A stretch of DNA of 64,000 nt from Cercis canadensis (taxonomy: Eukaryota > Streptophyta > Magnoliopsida > Fabales > Fabaceae), in NCBI GenBank assembly GCA_003255065.1, contig QAOA01007183.1:658584-722583 (forward strand). Direction: 5' to 3'. The notes below the pieces were generated by a model. The model saw nothing but the letters and a program-made list of their open reading frames with translations, was not told where the DNA came from and searched no databases. Position 1 is the first letter of the stretch. Every line of letters starts with the position of its first letter. A program made the translations under genes and the position numbers. This document shows, one piece after another, positions 1 through 10,756 of the stretch.

Positions 1-488
1 TCATCAAAACACTCTGTTCCACCTTTATCCACTTCATGGCTTGTAGGAACAGGCAATGACTCGTTACAGCGAAGCCACTTCGATCCCTGTAAAAAGGGTA
101 TAATCGAAGTGGCCTTAAACGGGGAAATACCATAGATACCCGTAGTCGTAGTGGATGAACCCGATACAGAAATCGTTGACTTCATCATCGAAATCAAAGA
201 CAGAATGATCGGATTTTTGCAATTATCACCGAGAATTTCCCCAGCGACAGTAGCATAAGTTGAAGCGGAATGCTTAACCCAGCAATTCGATTTCGGTCGT
301 CTGAAATCGGACTGGTAATTACGCACGCCACCAGAGGGATCGAGATCAGGTTTCTGGTTAGTGCCGAATATGCGAGACCTGATCCAGCATTCCTGAAAGC
401 AACGCGAATTACCCATACGAGTACCGGCCGACGAGACCAGGCTTTGGGCCACATAACCGGAGTAGCTGAAAGTAACCCGGATAGCCAT
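1..488 (-). CDS. TPP1: Thylakoidal processing peptidase (chloroplast type I signal peptidase), N-terminal part
   Basis: Reading the minus strand from the ATG at 488 gives 162 open codons running off the window edge, with no intron. The start MAIRVTFSYSGYVAQ and the later FKATSIIPFLQGSKW and VDKGGT match the long N-terminal region of plant thylakoidal processing peptidases. These are S26-family serine proteases that remove thylakoid-transfer signals, and envelope import signals, from chloroplast proteins. The N-terminus is basic, Ser-rich and poor in acidic residues, as expected for a plastid transit peptide. The catalytic Ser/Lys region lies beyond the window, so activity cannot be judged. 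The sequence just before the ATG ends in TTTGCAG, so a leader intron may end there. TPP1 versus its paralogue TPP2 cannot be settled from this piece. Confidence 0.85.
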   Translation of the reverse strand, partial: MAIRVTFSYSGYVAQSLVSSAGTRMGNSRCFQECWIRSRIFGTNQKPDLDPSGGVRNYQSDFRRPKSNCWVKHSASTYATVAGEILGDNCKNPIILSLISMMKSTISVSGSSTTTTGIYGISPFKATSIIPFLQGSKWLRCNESLPVPTSHEVDKGGTECFD

Positions 489-850
489 ATCTGCAAACTT
501 GATTAACTTGATAAAGATTAGGTACACTGTGGTTTCCGAGAGTAAGATATGCGATCTAAGAAACCCTAGCAAGCGATATAAGCCATTTCCACAGAAAAAA
601 CCAGTGAATCGGACACGGAAGGGTTGAATTGAAACTTTGAGATGAAGGCAGAAGAGGGAATCGCAGGCGACCCCAAAGGCAAGAAATGAATAAATTAGGG
701 CTTTCGATGAGATTAAGGAGAGCGAGAGCTAGAGGAATGGCCGAGCTTTTCCTCAGTGAGCAAAAACTCGGGAGCAGCCCAGCGCCGGAGGAGATTGGGA
801 AACTCAAAAATCGAATGCAACAGCGAGAGTAGGAGGACATGAGGGGTTTA
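489..850 (-). other. Probable 5' leader of the peptidase gene
   Basis: This stretch upstream of the peptidase start is less AT-rich than the DNA beyond it and has the look of a transcribed plant leader, with an AAACCCTA-type motif at about 560. It contains an upstream open frame of 94 codons (minus, 556-840) with no recognisable domain. A CAG acceptor two bases before the ATG suggests a leader intron. No TATA box is assigned. Confidence 0.4.
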
Positions 851-3100
851 ATACATGGCGGCTCGGTCGATTTACATTACCCACTTGTTTCCTTCGCTGT
901 TTACGATATTGCCATTACTTTCTTCAAGGGAAATTTCAAATTCAATTTGTATTGTATTGGACAAAATAATATTGGCAAATAAGAGAAATTAGAATCCATT
1001 TAAAAACTTATTATACACAATTACACATTAGTTGTACAATTTAATTTCATTAGAAAATGTAACAAATTTTGTTTTTGAGGGAAGAAAATGTAACTACTAA
1101 ATTTGTTGCATTAGTTAAATAATTGAATAAAAGTAACTATTATTATAAAGATATCATAAACTCAATAAAATGTGTAATGGATATAGTAAAATTTATCTTA
1201 GTAGAAGGTTTAAATTTTTCTTGAATTCTTTTTTCTTCTTCTTTTTTGTTTTAAGGGTAAAGATATATTTGAGTCAATTTTCACACATCAAAATTAAGCT
1301 ATTTCTAAACTATCTTAATGGCATCTTGAATTTTTCTTAAATAGTATTTAGTGATTTATTTTCACTTATCTAAAGTAAAAAAAAAATACATATAAAAAAA
1401 AAAACAAAGACATAGCAAAATTTATGTTTTTCCTTTTACCTAGATGGCTTTGATTTCTTTTTAGAGAGAGACATATTTTCATTTTTTTTTTGTATGTCTA
1501 TTAATTTTTTAATGGATCTGTCTACAAGAAAAATTTAGGTTTTCCTTTAAACAATGTCATATGTTATTTGTAAGATCATTTTGAGTATCCCTTAAATTAA
1601 GAATGTTACGCGGATTTATTTGGGCATGCGTATTTTTTTATTTGAAAGTTTCTATTTTTCAGAGGCAATTAATGTTAATTTATTGGATATTACATATTCA
1701 GTTCTTTTAGTTTTTTTTTTTTTTGTAGTTGTTATAAATATATCATTTATCGATATCATCTAAAAAAGCAGGGGATTACTCAAAGATAATGATAATTGTG
1801 ATCATCGAACAATATATTCGCCCCTGATAATTTATTTGAAAATTGAGGGTATTTGTGGCATGCAATAGGCAGTCGTTACTCGTTGGTTGACTTTGACTAG
1901 TAATTATCTTTTCTTTATAGCGCAACCAGCCAGAGAGTAATAACCCGTTGACTAGATTACAGGATTAGCCCTATGGCATTTCCATTCAGTCTTTTACACA
2001 AGCTGCCAGTTCTAACGAATGAGGACCTATTTGGAATTGAGAACGCTATGGAGATTAGAGATCCGGGTGTCCGGGTGCTTTTTTTTTTTTTTTAATGAAT
2101 TCACATTATAAAAGAAAAGGCTAATCTCTCCGAAGTTTACGAAAAATCAGCCAATCATCAAGGGTGCCTCCTGGAAATTTCCGAAAATGATTTTGTATAT
2201 TTTTTTCGCTATATCATACTTCTAATTTAAGATTTTTCTTTTAAAAAAAGTTAAAGTATTATGTTGGAACCAATTCCCTTAACTCCATTTATTTATTTAC
2301 TTTTTCATAATTTTAAAAATAATCTTAATATTATTCAATCACAAACCTTTTAGTTTTATATCTTTGATAGTATTAAAAAAATAATAAATTTAAATAAATA
2401 CTTTTACTCTAATTTTCTTATAACTCTCATGCATGTATTAATTATTTATTCAAGGCAGTGCACATGTATTCTTGTGCATAATTATAGGGAAAAAAATATT
2501 TGATTAAGGCGGTGAGGAGTTTTTTTTTGGGTAAATTGCTTATTATTCCTTTTAACTTTGGCTCACATATAAAAGAATTTGAGAGTTCAAAACAGTAGAA
2601 TGAACACTTAAATTTTTTTTTTTAATGTGCACAAACCTCTATTTACCCCATTAAAATATGTATTTTATCATTAGATAGACAATAATAAATTTACNATTTA
2701 CCCCATTAAAATATGTATATTATCATTAGATAGACAATACTAAATTTACTACGAAAAAAAATAGATTTGGAACCTCAACTTTATAAAGATTATCTAATAT
2801 ACTTATATTACGTTTTTGTGTTAAAAGATGTTCGTTTTTAGGTATAAAAATAAATATCACTATTAAAAAAAATAAGTTACTTACTCACAGTTATTATCAA
2901 TAGAAATGAAAAATATTTTACAACCGGAGCTTTACCTATTTCCATACCACGAATGAAGGTAAAATTCAGTCAGCAGCTGATGCCACGAGTGACATAAGTG
3001 CGCACGTCACCTAACAATTATAGCGGATTATAAAACTACTACAAGTCAAAGAGCCATGTAGAACGTGAATTTTTTTTTTTCGGAAAATCAAATGTTTGAC
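851..3100. other. AT-rich intergenic DNA, no gene seen
   Basis: Very AT-rich with many poly-T and poly-A runs and frequent stops in all frames. A 54-base segment at 2641-2694 is repeated at 2696-2749 around an N at 2695, with two or three mismatches. No coding homology was recognised. Confidence 0.6.
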
Positions 3101-3104
3101 TAGA

Positions 3105-3550
3105 CTAAATAATTTTTGACAACTTATTTTAAAATTATTTTATTTAAATATTATATTTTGATAAATTATTTATTTTATTATTATAATTTTGAAATAATTT
3201 ATTGTCATATTATAATTTTTTATTTTAAAAATAAATATCAATAAGTGAGATCACATAACATATTACATATCATGTGGTTGTTCAATGAACCTCATCATCT
3301 ACAAGTGTGATAAACTTTACAAAAAATAAAATGTGACTTTATAAATGAGACATGCCACATGTCATAAGACATATTTTTAAAGGACATGTTACATAATGTA
3401 TGATATGTTTGGTAAGCCTCACCTAACATTTGTTTTTTTAAAATGAAAAATTAAAATATTAAAGTAAATAATTTTAAAATTATAATAATAAAATAAATAA
3501 ATTATTAAAATATAATATTCAAATAAAAAAAATATTATTTTAGGTCTCTT
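3105..3550. mobile_element. AT-rich element with ~90-base terminal inverted repeats (MITE-like)
   Basis: The stretch near 3120-3215 is largely the reverse complement of the stretch near 3450-3545. Both arms are made of runs such as TAAATATTATATTTT and TTTATTATTATAATTTT. The roughly 250-base centre carries ACATGCCACATGTCAT-like sequence and no open frame. The ends are approximate and no clean target duplication was found. A non-autonomous DNA transposon is the best reading; a simple AT-rich foldback is the alternative. Confidence 0.5.
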
Positions 3551-3673
3551 AGCCAATAAGTACATTGGCTCGTAGGTAATTGAATTAGGTGATTCCACCA
3601 ACCTCACGTAATCGCAAATGTCGGCTAATAACAATTGTAATCACTAAAGAATCATTCTTGAATCACCCAACCC

Positions 3674-4150
3674 TTAGGGTCTGTTTGGGAGTTTTTTTGG
3701 AGGGGAGAGGAGAGGAGAGGAGAGGAAATAGAAGGAAAGGAATGGAAGGGGAAGAGAGGGGTTTTCCTCTCCTTTGTTTGGATGATTAAAATGAGCAAAA
3801 GGAGAGGAAAGGAAAGGAAAGAAATAAAAATTTACAATTTTACAAATTTATCCTTTATTTATAAAATAAATATATTCAATATAAAATTTAATAATGTTAT
3901 CTAAATAGTGTTTGAAATTTTTTTTGAAGAAATAAATAGAGGTATAATAGTAAACTACTCTTTTTTCTCTCCAAACCCTCTAAATTGGGGGAACACAAAA
4001 GTGATGCAAAAAATGAATGTAAGGGTTTGAGATTACCCTTTGATTTCCTTTCCTTTTTAAATCTTGAACTCCCAAACAAGGGAAAGGACACATTTACTCA
4101 TTTCCTTTCCTCTCCTTTCCCCCCAAATTTAACTCCCAAACAAACCCTTA
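3674..4150. mobile_element. Tourist-like (PIF/Harbinger) MITE with TTA target duplication
   Basis: The element runs from 3677 to 4147 (471 bp). It starts GGGTCTGTTTGGGAGTT and ends AACTCCCAAACAAACCC, a terminal inverted repeat with one mismatch over 17 bases. TTA lies directly outside each end (3674-3676 and 4148-4150), the usual PIF/Harbinger target duplication. Inside the ends the arms stay purine-rich on one side (GGAGAGGAGAGG) and pyrimidine-rich on the other. It has no coding capacity, so it would depend on a transposase made elsewhere. Confidence 0.85.
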
Positions 4151-4815
4151 GAGTGAACAAAAGCAAGAAAATGACGAGAAGAAAGTGGGTGTTCTGCTAC
4201 ACATTTTGATGTAATTTATGTTACATCTTTAATATTTTTTACATAATTTAATTTTATATTATATTAAGCAGGCATAATTTATGTAATTTTAATTTTATTC
4301 AATTAATATTAATATTATATTAAAATTTTAAGTTAATTTAATAAAATTTAAATTATATAAACAATATTAAACTAATATAATATATAAAAAATTAAAAATA
4401 TAACTTATATCACATAAAAAAATGTAACATAGTACATCCGAAAAGAAAATATCATATTAGAACGGAAATTTGACTGAAATAATATATTTGTACAAACCAT
4501 TTACATAAATTGAATATTTTTCAAATTATTTACCTAAAATGTACATTTTTAAATATTTTATTAATTTCTCAATCAGAGTTAAACACATTTTTATTTGTGT
4601 AAAACGTATATAAATTGAACACGCTTTAGAACATTTCAACTTAAAAACGTGTATACTATTCACTAGGTACTCCTTAAAAAAATGTGAAAAGAGATACGCT
4701 TTACAAAAAAAATGTGTTCTCAAATAACATGTTTTACATCAATTCAATCATGTTTTTGCCCAAAAAAATAGGTCATGCTTTTGCAAAAGCGTGTCTCTCC
4801 TTTCCCTTTCCAATA

Positions 4816-5656
4816 ACGCTTGTTAGGACCGGTGTAGTGTGTGATTGTCGCATTGCTATTCTAATGAGAGAACAGGTAATATATATATTTGATAAATATT
4901 AATAAAGTATGAAAATAAAATATTTGCATATATTTTTTTTTTATTGTTATTTGAGAAATATATGCTAATTTTCATGGTTTTTGAATTTATGATTGAGTTT
5001 TAAAGCATTTTAAGAGTGGTTCTTTGTTGAAGAGGTTTTATTTGAGTTTTAAAATATTATTCTTTAGAAATCCTAAAATCAAGACTGTGGTCTAATTATG
5101 TTTAAGTAGTATGTGTTCCTGCTTCTTCTAGTATTCCTATGTAGATGGCACACTCTTGTTTATTTTGTATTATAATTGGTTGGTGAATTTGCACACTATC
5201 CTTTTCCTTTAAGAAGTTGAAGTTTGCTTTATGAGTTCTCAAGTTAAATATGATGTGGCTAACAGGGTTCACTTCTAGGTCTTGAGGTTGATGATACTGG
5301 ACGATCTTATCATACTGAGCTCATCACTCTGGAAGATGAAAAACATAAGGAGAAAGCTGCAAAATCTAAAGATGGAAATTTTTTGAAAAGCCAAATTTAT
5401 ACCATAAAAATTCCACAGGTTATTGCTATATAGCACAACTGAAATTAATCTCTCTTCAGTAATAATAGTTATTAACTTTAACAGCCGATGCAAATGATTT
5501 TTCTTTTTCTTTCAGGTTGATGGAGGCTCCCTCCTTTCAATCAAGATCAGATGGTCTCAGAAATTATTATATCACAATGGTCAGCTCTCTCTTAGTGTAC
5601 CCTTTAGCTTTCCGGCATATGTTTTTCCCTGTGGCTGTGCGAAAGAAAATTTCTAA
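4816..5656 (+). pseudogene. Captured fragment of a VIT/VWA-domain (inter-alpha-trypsin inhibitor heavy chain-like) gene, copy 1
   Basis: Three exon pieces keep their splice signals. Piece a ends at 4875 (VVCDCRIAILMREQ) before GTAATA. Piece b is 5266-5418, from GSLLGLEVDD to QIYTIKIPQ. Piece c starts at 5516 with VDGGSLLSIKIRWSQKLLYH and reads to a TAA at 5654-5656. The order and wording match the VIT region of plant inter-alpha-trypsin inhibitor heavy chain-like proteins (Arabidopsis At1g19110 type). In those proteins a KKISKKEKI-like stretch follows; here it is present but in another frame, so piece c carries a frameshift. The VWA domain and both gene ends are missing. Introns are retained, so capture was from genomic DNA and not from mRNA. 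It is almost certainly non-functional as a protein. Confidence 0.8.
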
Positions 5657-5839
5657 GAAAGAGAAGATAAGATATATTTGAAACTAAACTCTGGTACTAC
5701 AGCATAAGTATTATGCAAAAGCACCAGCCATCCGCTTAAGGTAAAATCTTTTAGGCTACTGCAAGTTCCATTTGGTCTCTGTTAGACACGAACTGATGTG
5801 ACTGTTATGACTTTCCAGGAACTAATTTGCAACGTACGA

Positions 5840-6389
5840 GTGGAACACGGGCCTTTTGACACAAATATTATTATAGTGTACAAAATTAATTATCGAAATA
5901 TAATATTTTTAAAAATATTTACATAAATATTATATTTTTAAAAAATTCAAAAAACAAAAAAAAATAATTAATACAGGTGGGCCCTATAGAACATATCATA
6001 AATTTAGTTGGCGTGTCTCTACTAAATATGCCACAACTCAGCCCGTCATTCTCTCCTTTCAATTTCTCTTTCCCATCACACACACCCTTCCTCTTTCTCT
6101 CCTTTCTTTTTCTCTTTCCTCCCTTTTTCTTTTTGTTTCCAAAGGTCAAAAGGTCAAAGTTTTAAACAAAAGTGCACCAATTTGAGGTGGGACATGTCAC
6201 GTGAGCTGTGACGTGTTTGACAGGAACATGTCGGTAGGTCCACGGCGTGTCCTGTAGGGCCTACCTATATTAATTTTTTTTTTTGAATTTTTTAAAAGTA
6301 TAATATTTGTGTAAATGTTTTCAAAAGTGTTACATTTAGGTAATTAGTTTTATATATTGTAATATTTGTGTCAAAGGTCCGTGGAACAC
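5840..6389. mobile_element. Nested 532-bp inverted-repeat element with perfect 9-base target duplication
   Basis: The element spans 5849-6380. It starts GGGCCTTTTGACACAAATAT and its end reads, in reverse complement, GGACCTTTGACACAAATAT. The inverted repeats continue for about 100 bases with some mismatches, down to TTTTAAAAAATTC. GTGGAACAC flanks both ends (5840-5848 and 6381-6389). A 9-base duplication and long inverted repeats again fit a non-autonomous Mutator-like element. The centre contains a pyrimidine-rich tract, CACGTGAGCTGTGACGTG and a CGGCGTGTCC motif, with no credible gene. Empty-site logic restores a continuous host sequence around GTGGAACACGCGTTAC. Confidence 0.85.
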
Positions 6390-6760
6390 GCGTTACTAGA
6401 AATTGAAATGAGAGACACGCTTTTGCTAAAAATATGTTCTCTTAGAATACGTGTTTGAGGAAAAATGTGTTTTTTTAGGAACATGTTTTTGGTAAAAGCG
6501 TAACCTCTTTTTTTTAGGCAAAAACATGATTGAGTTACTGTTAAACGTGTTTTTTGGGAACACGCTTTTATTGTAAAGCATGTATCTTTTAACGTTTTTT
6601 TTAAAAATACAAAGTGAATAGTGTATACACTTTTAGATTAAAATATTTTAAAACGTGTTCAGTTTGTATACATTTTACATAAATAAAAACGTGTTTAGCT
6701 TTGATTAAAAAATTAATAAAATATTCAAAAGTGTCTATTTTACATAAATAGTTTAAAAAN

Positions 6761-8704
6761 AATAACGCTTGTTAGGACCGGTGTAGTGTGTGATTGTCGC
6801 ATTGCTATTCTAATGAGAGAACAGGTAATATATATATTTGATAAATATTAATAAAGTATGAAAATAAAATATTTGCATATATTTTTTTTTTATTGTTATT
6901 TGAGAAATATATGCTAATTTTCATGGTTTTTGAATTTATGATTGAGTTTTAAAGCATTTTAAGAGTGGTTCTTTGTTGAAGAGGTTTTATTTGAGTTTTA
7001 AAATATTATTCTTTAGAAATCCTAAAATCAAGACTGTGGTCTAATTATGTTTAAGTAGTATGTGTTCCTGCTTCTTCTAGTATTCCTATGTAGATGGCAC
7101 ACTCTTGTTTATTTTGTATTATAATTGGTTGGTGAATTTGCACACTATCCTTTTCCTTTAAGAAGTTGAAGTTTGCTTTATGAGTTCTCAAGTTAAATAT
7201 GATGTGGCTAACAGGGTTCACTTCTAGGTCTTGAGGTTGATGATACTGGACGATCTTATCATACTGAGCTCATCACTCTGGAAGATGAAAAACATAAGGA
7301 GAAAGCTGCAAAATCTAAAGATGGAAATTTTTTGAAAAGCCAAATTTATACCATAAAAATTCCACAGGTTATTGCTATATAGCACAACTGAAATTAATCT
7401 CTCTTCAGTAATAATAGTTATTAACTTTAACAGCCGATGCAAATGATTTTTCTTTTTCTTTCAGGTTGATGGAGGCTCCCTCCTTTCAATCAAGATCAGA
7501 TGGTCTCAGAAATTATTATATCACAATGGTCAGCTCTCTCTTAGTGTACCCTTTAGCTTTCCGGCATATGTTTTTCCCTGTGGCTGTGCGAAAGAAAATT
7601 TCTAAGAAAGAGAAGATAAGATATATTTGAAACTAAACTCTGGTACTACAGCATAAGTATTATGCAAAAGCACCAGCCATCCGCTTAAGGTAAAATCTTT
7701 TAGGCTACTGCAAGTTCCATTTGGTCTCTGTTAGACACGAACTGATGTGACTGTTATGACTTTCCAGGAACTAATTTGCAACGTAAGGCTTTTTGACACA
7801 AATATTATAGTGTATAAAATTAATTATCGAAATATAATATTTTTAAAAATATTTATATAAATATTATACTTTTAAAAAATTCAAAAAATAAAAAAAAATA
7901 ATTAATACAGATGGGTCCTATAGAACATATCGTAATTTAGTTGGCGTGTCTCCACTAAATATGCCACAGCTCAGCCCGTCCTTCTCTCCTTTCAATTTAT
8001 CTTTCCGATCACACACCCCCTTCCTCTTTCTCTCTTTTCTTTTTCTCTTTCCTCCCTTTTTCTTTTTGTTTCCAAAGGTCAAAAGGTCAAAAGGTCAAAG
8101 TTTTAAACAAAAGTACGAGCACCAATTTGAGGTGGGACATGTCACGTGAGCTGTGACGTGTCTGATGGGAACATGCCGGTAGGTCCACGGCGTGTCCTGT
8201 AAGGCCTACCTATATTGATTTTTTTTTTAAATTTTTTAAAAGTGTAATATTTGTGTAAATGTTTTTAAAAGTGTTACATTTAGGTAATTAGTTTTATATA
8301 TTGTAATATTTGTGTCAAAGGTCCGTGGAACACGCGTTACTAGAAATTGAAAGGAGGGACACGCTTTTGCTAAAAATATGTTCTCTTAGAATACGTGTTT
8401 GAGGAAAAATGTGTTTTTTTAGGAACACGCTTTTGGCAAAAGCGTAACCTCTTTTTTTTAGGCAAAAACATGATTGAGTTGCTGTTAAACGTGTTTTTTG
8501 GGAACACGCTTTTATTGTAAAGCATGTATCTTTTAACGTTTTTTTTAAAAATACAAAGTGAATAGTGTATACACTTTTAGATTAAAATATTTTAAAACGT
8601 GTTCAGTTTGTATACATTTTACATAAATAAAAACGTGTTTAGCTTTGATTAAAAAATTAATAAAATATTCAAAAGTATCTATTTTACATAAATAGTTTAA
8701 AAAG
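6761..8704. repeat. Second copy of the 1.95-kb direct repeat
   Basis: It begins immediately after the N at 6760 and mirrors 4812 onward. Its copy of the nested element starts near 7788 but lacks the left target duplication: a short stretch of about 12-15 bases is missing compared with copy 1. The right target duplication is kept near 8324. Confidence 0.9.
6765..7605 (+). pseudogene. Captured VIT/VWA-domain gene fragment, copy 2
   Basis: This is the same three exon pieces as at 4816-5656, shifted by 1949 bases. Piece a ends at 6824, piece b is 7215-7367, and piece c starts at 7465 and stops at 7603-7605. I saw no difference from copy 1 in this part, including the shared frameshift and stop. 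It is either an assembly duplicate or a very recent tandem duplication. Confidence 0.8.
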
Positions 8705-8766
8705 TACCTCATTTATATAAATAATTTATATAAGTGTATTATTTCAGTCAAATTGCCCATAAGAAC

Positions 8767-10670
8767 ATTGAAAGCCCAGATCCTTTCTTTTTGGGCGATT
8801 GGGTTGGTCCAATTCTTGGTCTGCCATTGTAGTACTACAAGGATAGCGGATGGATGTAAATGAAAGGTCGAACTACATATCCCACCTAGATCAGGCTAGC
8901 TTTGGTCATTTATAATAGAGGGGTTGATGAAGACCCAACAAAAAAAAAATAAAAGAACATTATAGGCCGAAAACAAAAATAAATAAAAAGAGAAACAAGC
9001 CTTTTTGTCTACAAATTTAGCCCAGAAAACAGACCAAATGAATTTTGATCAGAAAAAGCCTTTCTCTCCCAAGGACAGTTCGTACTTCCAAATGAAATTT
9101 AAGAATTTGTATGTAATTATTTTATTTATATATATGATTATTTTTTAGTATTATATAATTATTTTTATTTATATATAATTATATATTTAATAAATAAAAT
9201 AATCACATAACATTGACAAATATTTTAAATATTTCATAAAATGTCAATATAAAAAAAATCAAATTAAAATTTCTGTATGTTTAAAATTAAATGATCTTTG
9301 ATACAATTTAAAAAATTAAATAATAATTTTTTTTTAATTTTACTTACAATATAGACATCACTCTTAATAATAATTAATTCACTATAAAAAATATAATTTT
9401 AAAACAATATGAAACCTTATTTTTAATTTTTTGTCAATCAAATTAATTTATATATTAATATAGAATAAATATCACATTCTATATAGTGCTATTACCGTTA
9501 GAATGATTAATATGATTCATGATGACGGTACCACTATACACGCTTAGTGAAAATAATTTGAAATCATTTTGGTGGGTTTTCTGTGGTATGGACAATTATT
9601 TTGTTAAGCTCTCAACCTTGAACAAGCTTTTTACGGCTAAGCACGCGCGGGGCAGGGAGAGAGCTTAAAGTAAAGACTCGGAATCGCAGTGTCACAGGCA
9701 GCCCATGCGAGGAGCAGGCACGTGGTCTGTGTCGGTAAATTCTGACATTTTTCTTACCTTCTTACTCTGACTTTCCCAAAGTTTAACGCCACGCACAACT
9801 CGATGACTGTGGGACCATTTTCACATTTGCATCCTCTACTTCCACGCGCAACTCTCGTATTTTCTCATAAAAATATTTTTACTATTTCAATTTTCTTGTA
9901 AAATAAAACTCTTTAGCCTCTCTTAGCAAATTGGCTCTTTATGTAGACAAACATTTTTTTAAAAACTTCTATTTAGCATTTTAGAAGTTAAGTTGATATA
10001 TCCATGCGAAACCAACTATACTTATTATTATTAGGATGCGCCATTCCAGCACTGCGCGTGTGTTCCTCGTATAGACCGAAAATTCCGGAGCAATACTGAG
10101 ACCTCGGACCCACCAGGTATTATCATTCATCAACACTTTGATTGATTAACTCTTTGACCTACCACGTCACGTTGGTCACTTATTTTCTACGTCTACGTCC
10201 GATTCTAGCCCATACCGTAAGCGTCACTGTTCCCTCCCTCACAAGTCTACCGTCATTTCACATTTCACAACAGTCAATTTTCACTGAGCTTAGGTATAAG
10301 AGAAGTTTGGGTTTTGGCATCCATCCATCCATCGAGAAGTGCATCATCGCCGTTAAGCGGCCCTTATAGTGACGCCACTTTCAACAAAATCAACGGTCAG
10401 AATGCCAAAATGTGCAAACTTTCATGCTTAACTCATGGTACGTTTCTTTTCTTTGTCAATTCAGTTTGAGGATGGGCCTGGGCATTGGCACGTATAGGCT
10501 ATCAGTTTTTTTCTGCGACTTTCTGTCCCTCAGACCCACACACTCTGCGTCTGACCTCCAACACTCATAGCAATGAAATAAATATTTATATTTTTTTCTT
10601 TCTGAATTTTGGGTCGGAGAAAGAGAGAGTTCCATTATTGCTTCTCGTACAACGCCACCACTACTGCCTT
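8767..10670. other. Intergenic DNA upstream of the transporter gene
   Basis: No coding segment was recognised. 9100-9480 is extremely AT-rich. An imperfect inverted pair, TATAGTGCTATTACCGT (9482-9498) and ACGGTACCACTATA (9525-9538), could form a small hairpin. From about 9590 the GC content rises toward the transporter promoter. Confidence 0.5.
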
Positions 10671-10678
10671 TTTATAAA
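10671..10678 (+). promoter_or_regulatory. Probable TATA box of the amino acid transporter gene
   Basis: TTTATAAA lies 86 bases before the ATG at 10757, a usual plant spacing that leaves room for a short leader. No other TATA-like word is better placed. Confidence 0.5.
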
Positions 10679-10756
10679 GCCACTCAAAGTTGGGCGCAAT
10701 GAGATAGAACCCAAAAACGCTAGTCATTTGCCTCATTGCAAGTATTATACAGTGTA

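Larger units (their letters stand above)
4812..6759. repeat. First copy of a 1.95-kb direct repeat
   Basis: This segment matches 6761 to about 8704 at an offset of 1949 bases, with only the N at 6760 between the copies. I read the first kilobase (4812-5830) as identical in both copies. The remainder (from about 5831) differs at more than thirty places, including small insertions and deletions. See the findings for the assembly question. Confidence 0.9.
4455..8766. mobile_element. Mutator-like element with long inverted repeats carrying a captured gene fragment (Pack-MULE type)
   Basis: The outer left arm (4464 to about 4800) is the diverged reverse complement of the outer right arm (about 8340 to 8757). 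Both ends share AATTTGACTGAAATAATA. Shared inner blocks include ATTAATAAAATATT and the AACACGCTTT/AAAGCGTG words. Outside the ends are TATTAGAAC (4455-4463) and CATAAGAAC (8758-8766), a 9-base target duplication with two mismatches. Long inverted repeats with a 9-base duplication fit the Mutator superfamily. There is no transposase frame. The interior holds three exons with their introns from a VIT/VWA-domain gene plus a nested smaller element. About 1.95 kb of the interior occurs twice around an N, so the natural length may be only about 2.3 kb. Confidence 0.7.

Noticed and set aside
5275..5493. 72-codon minus-strand frame, repeated at 7224-7442
   Set aside because: It lies antisense to the exon and intron of the captured VIT/VWA fragment and appears twice only because that segment is duplicated.
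5977..6165. Frame rich in Phe, Leu and Ser (also 7946-8149)
   Set aside because: Translation of a pyrimidine-rich tract inside a non-autonomous element, with no recognisable domain.
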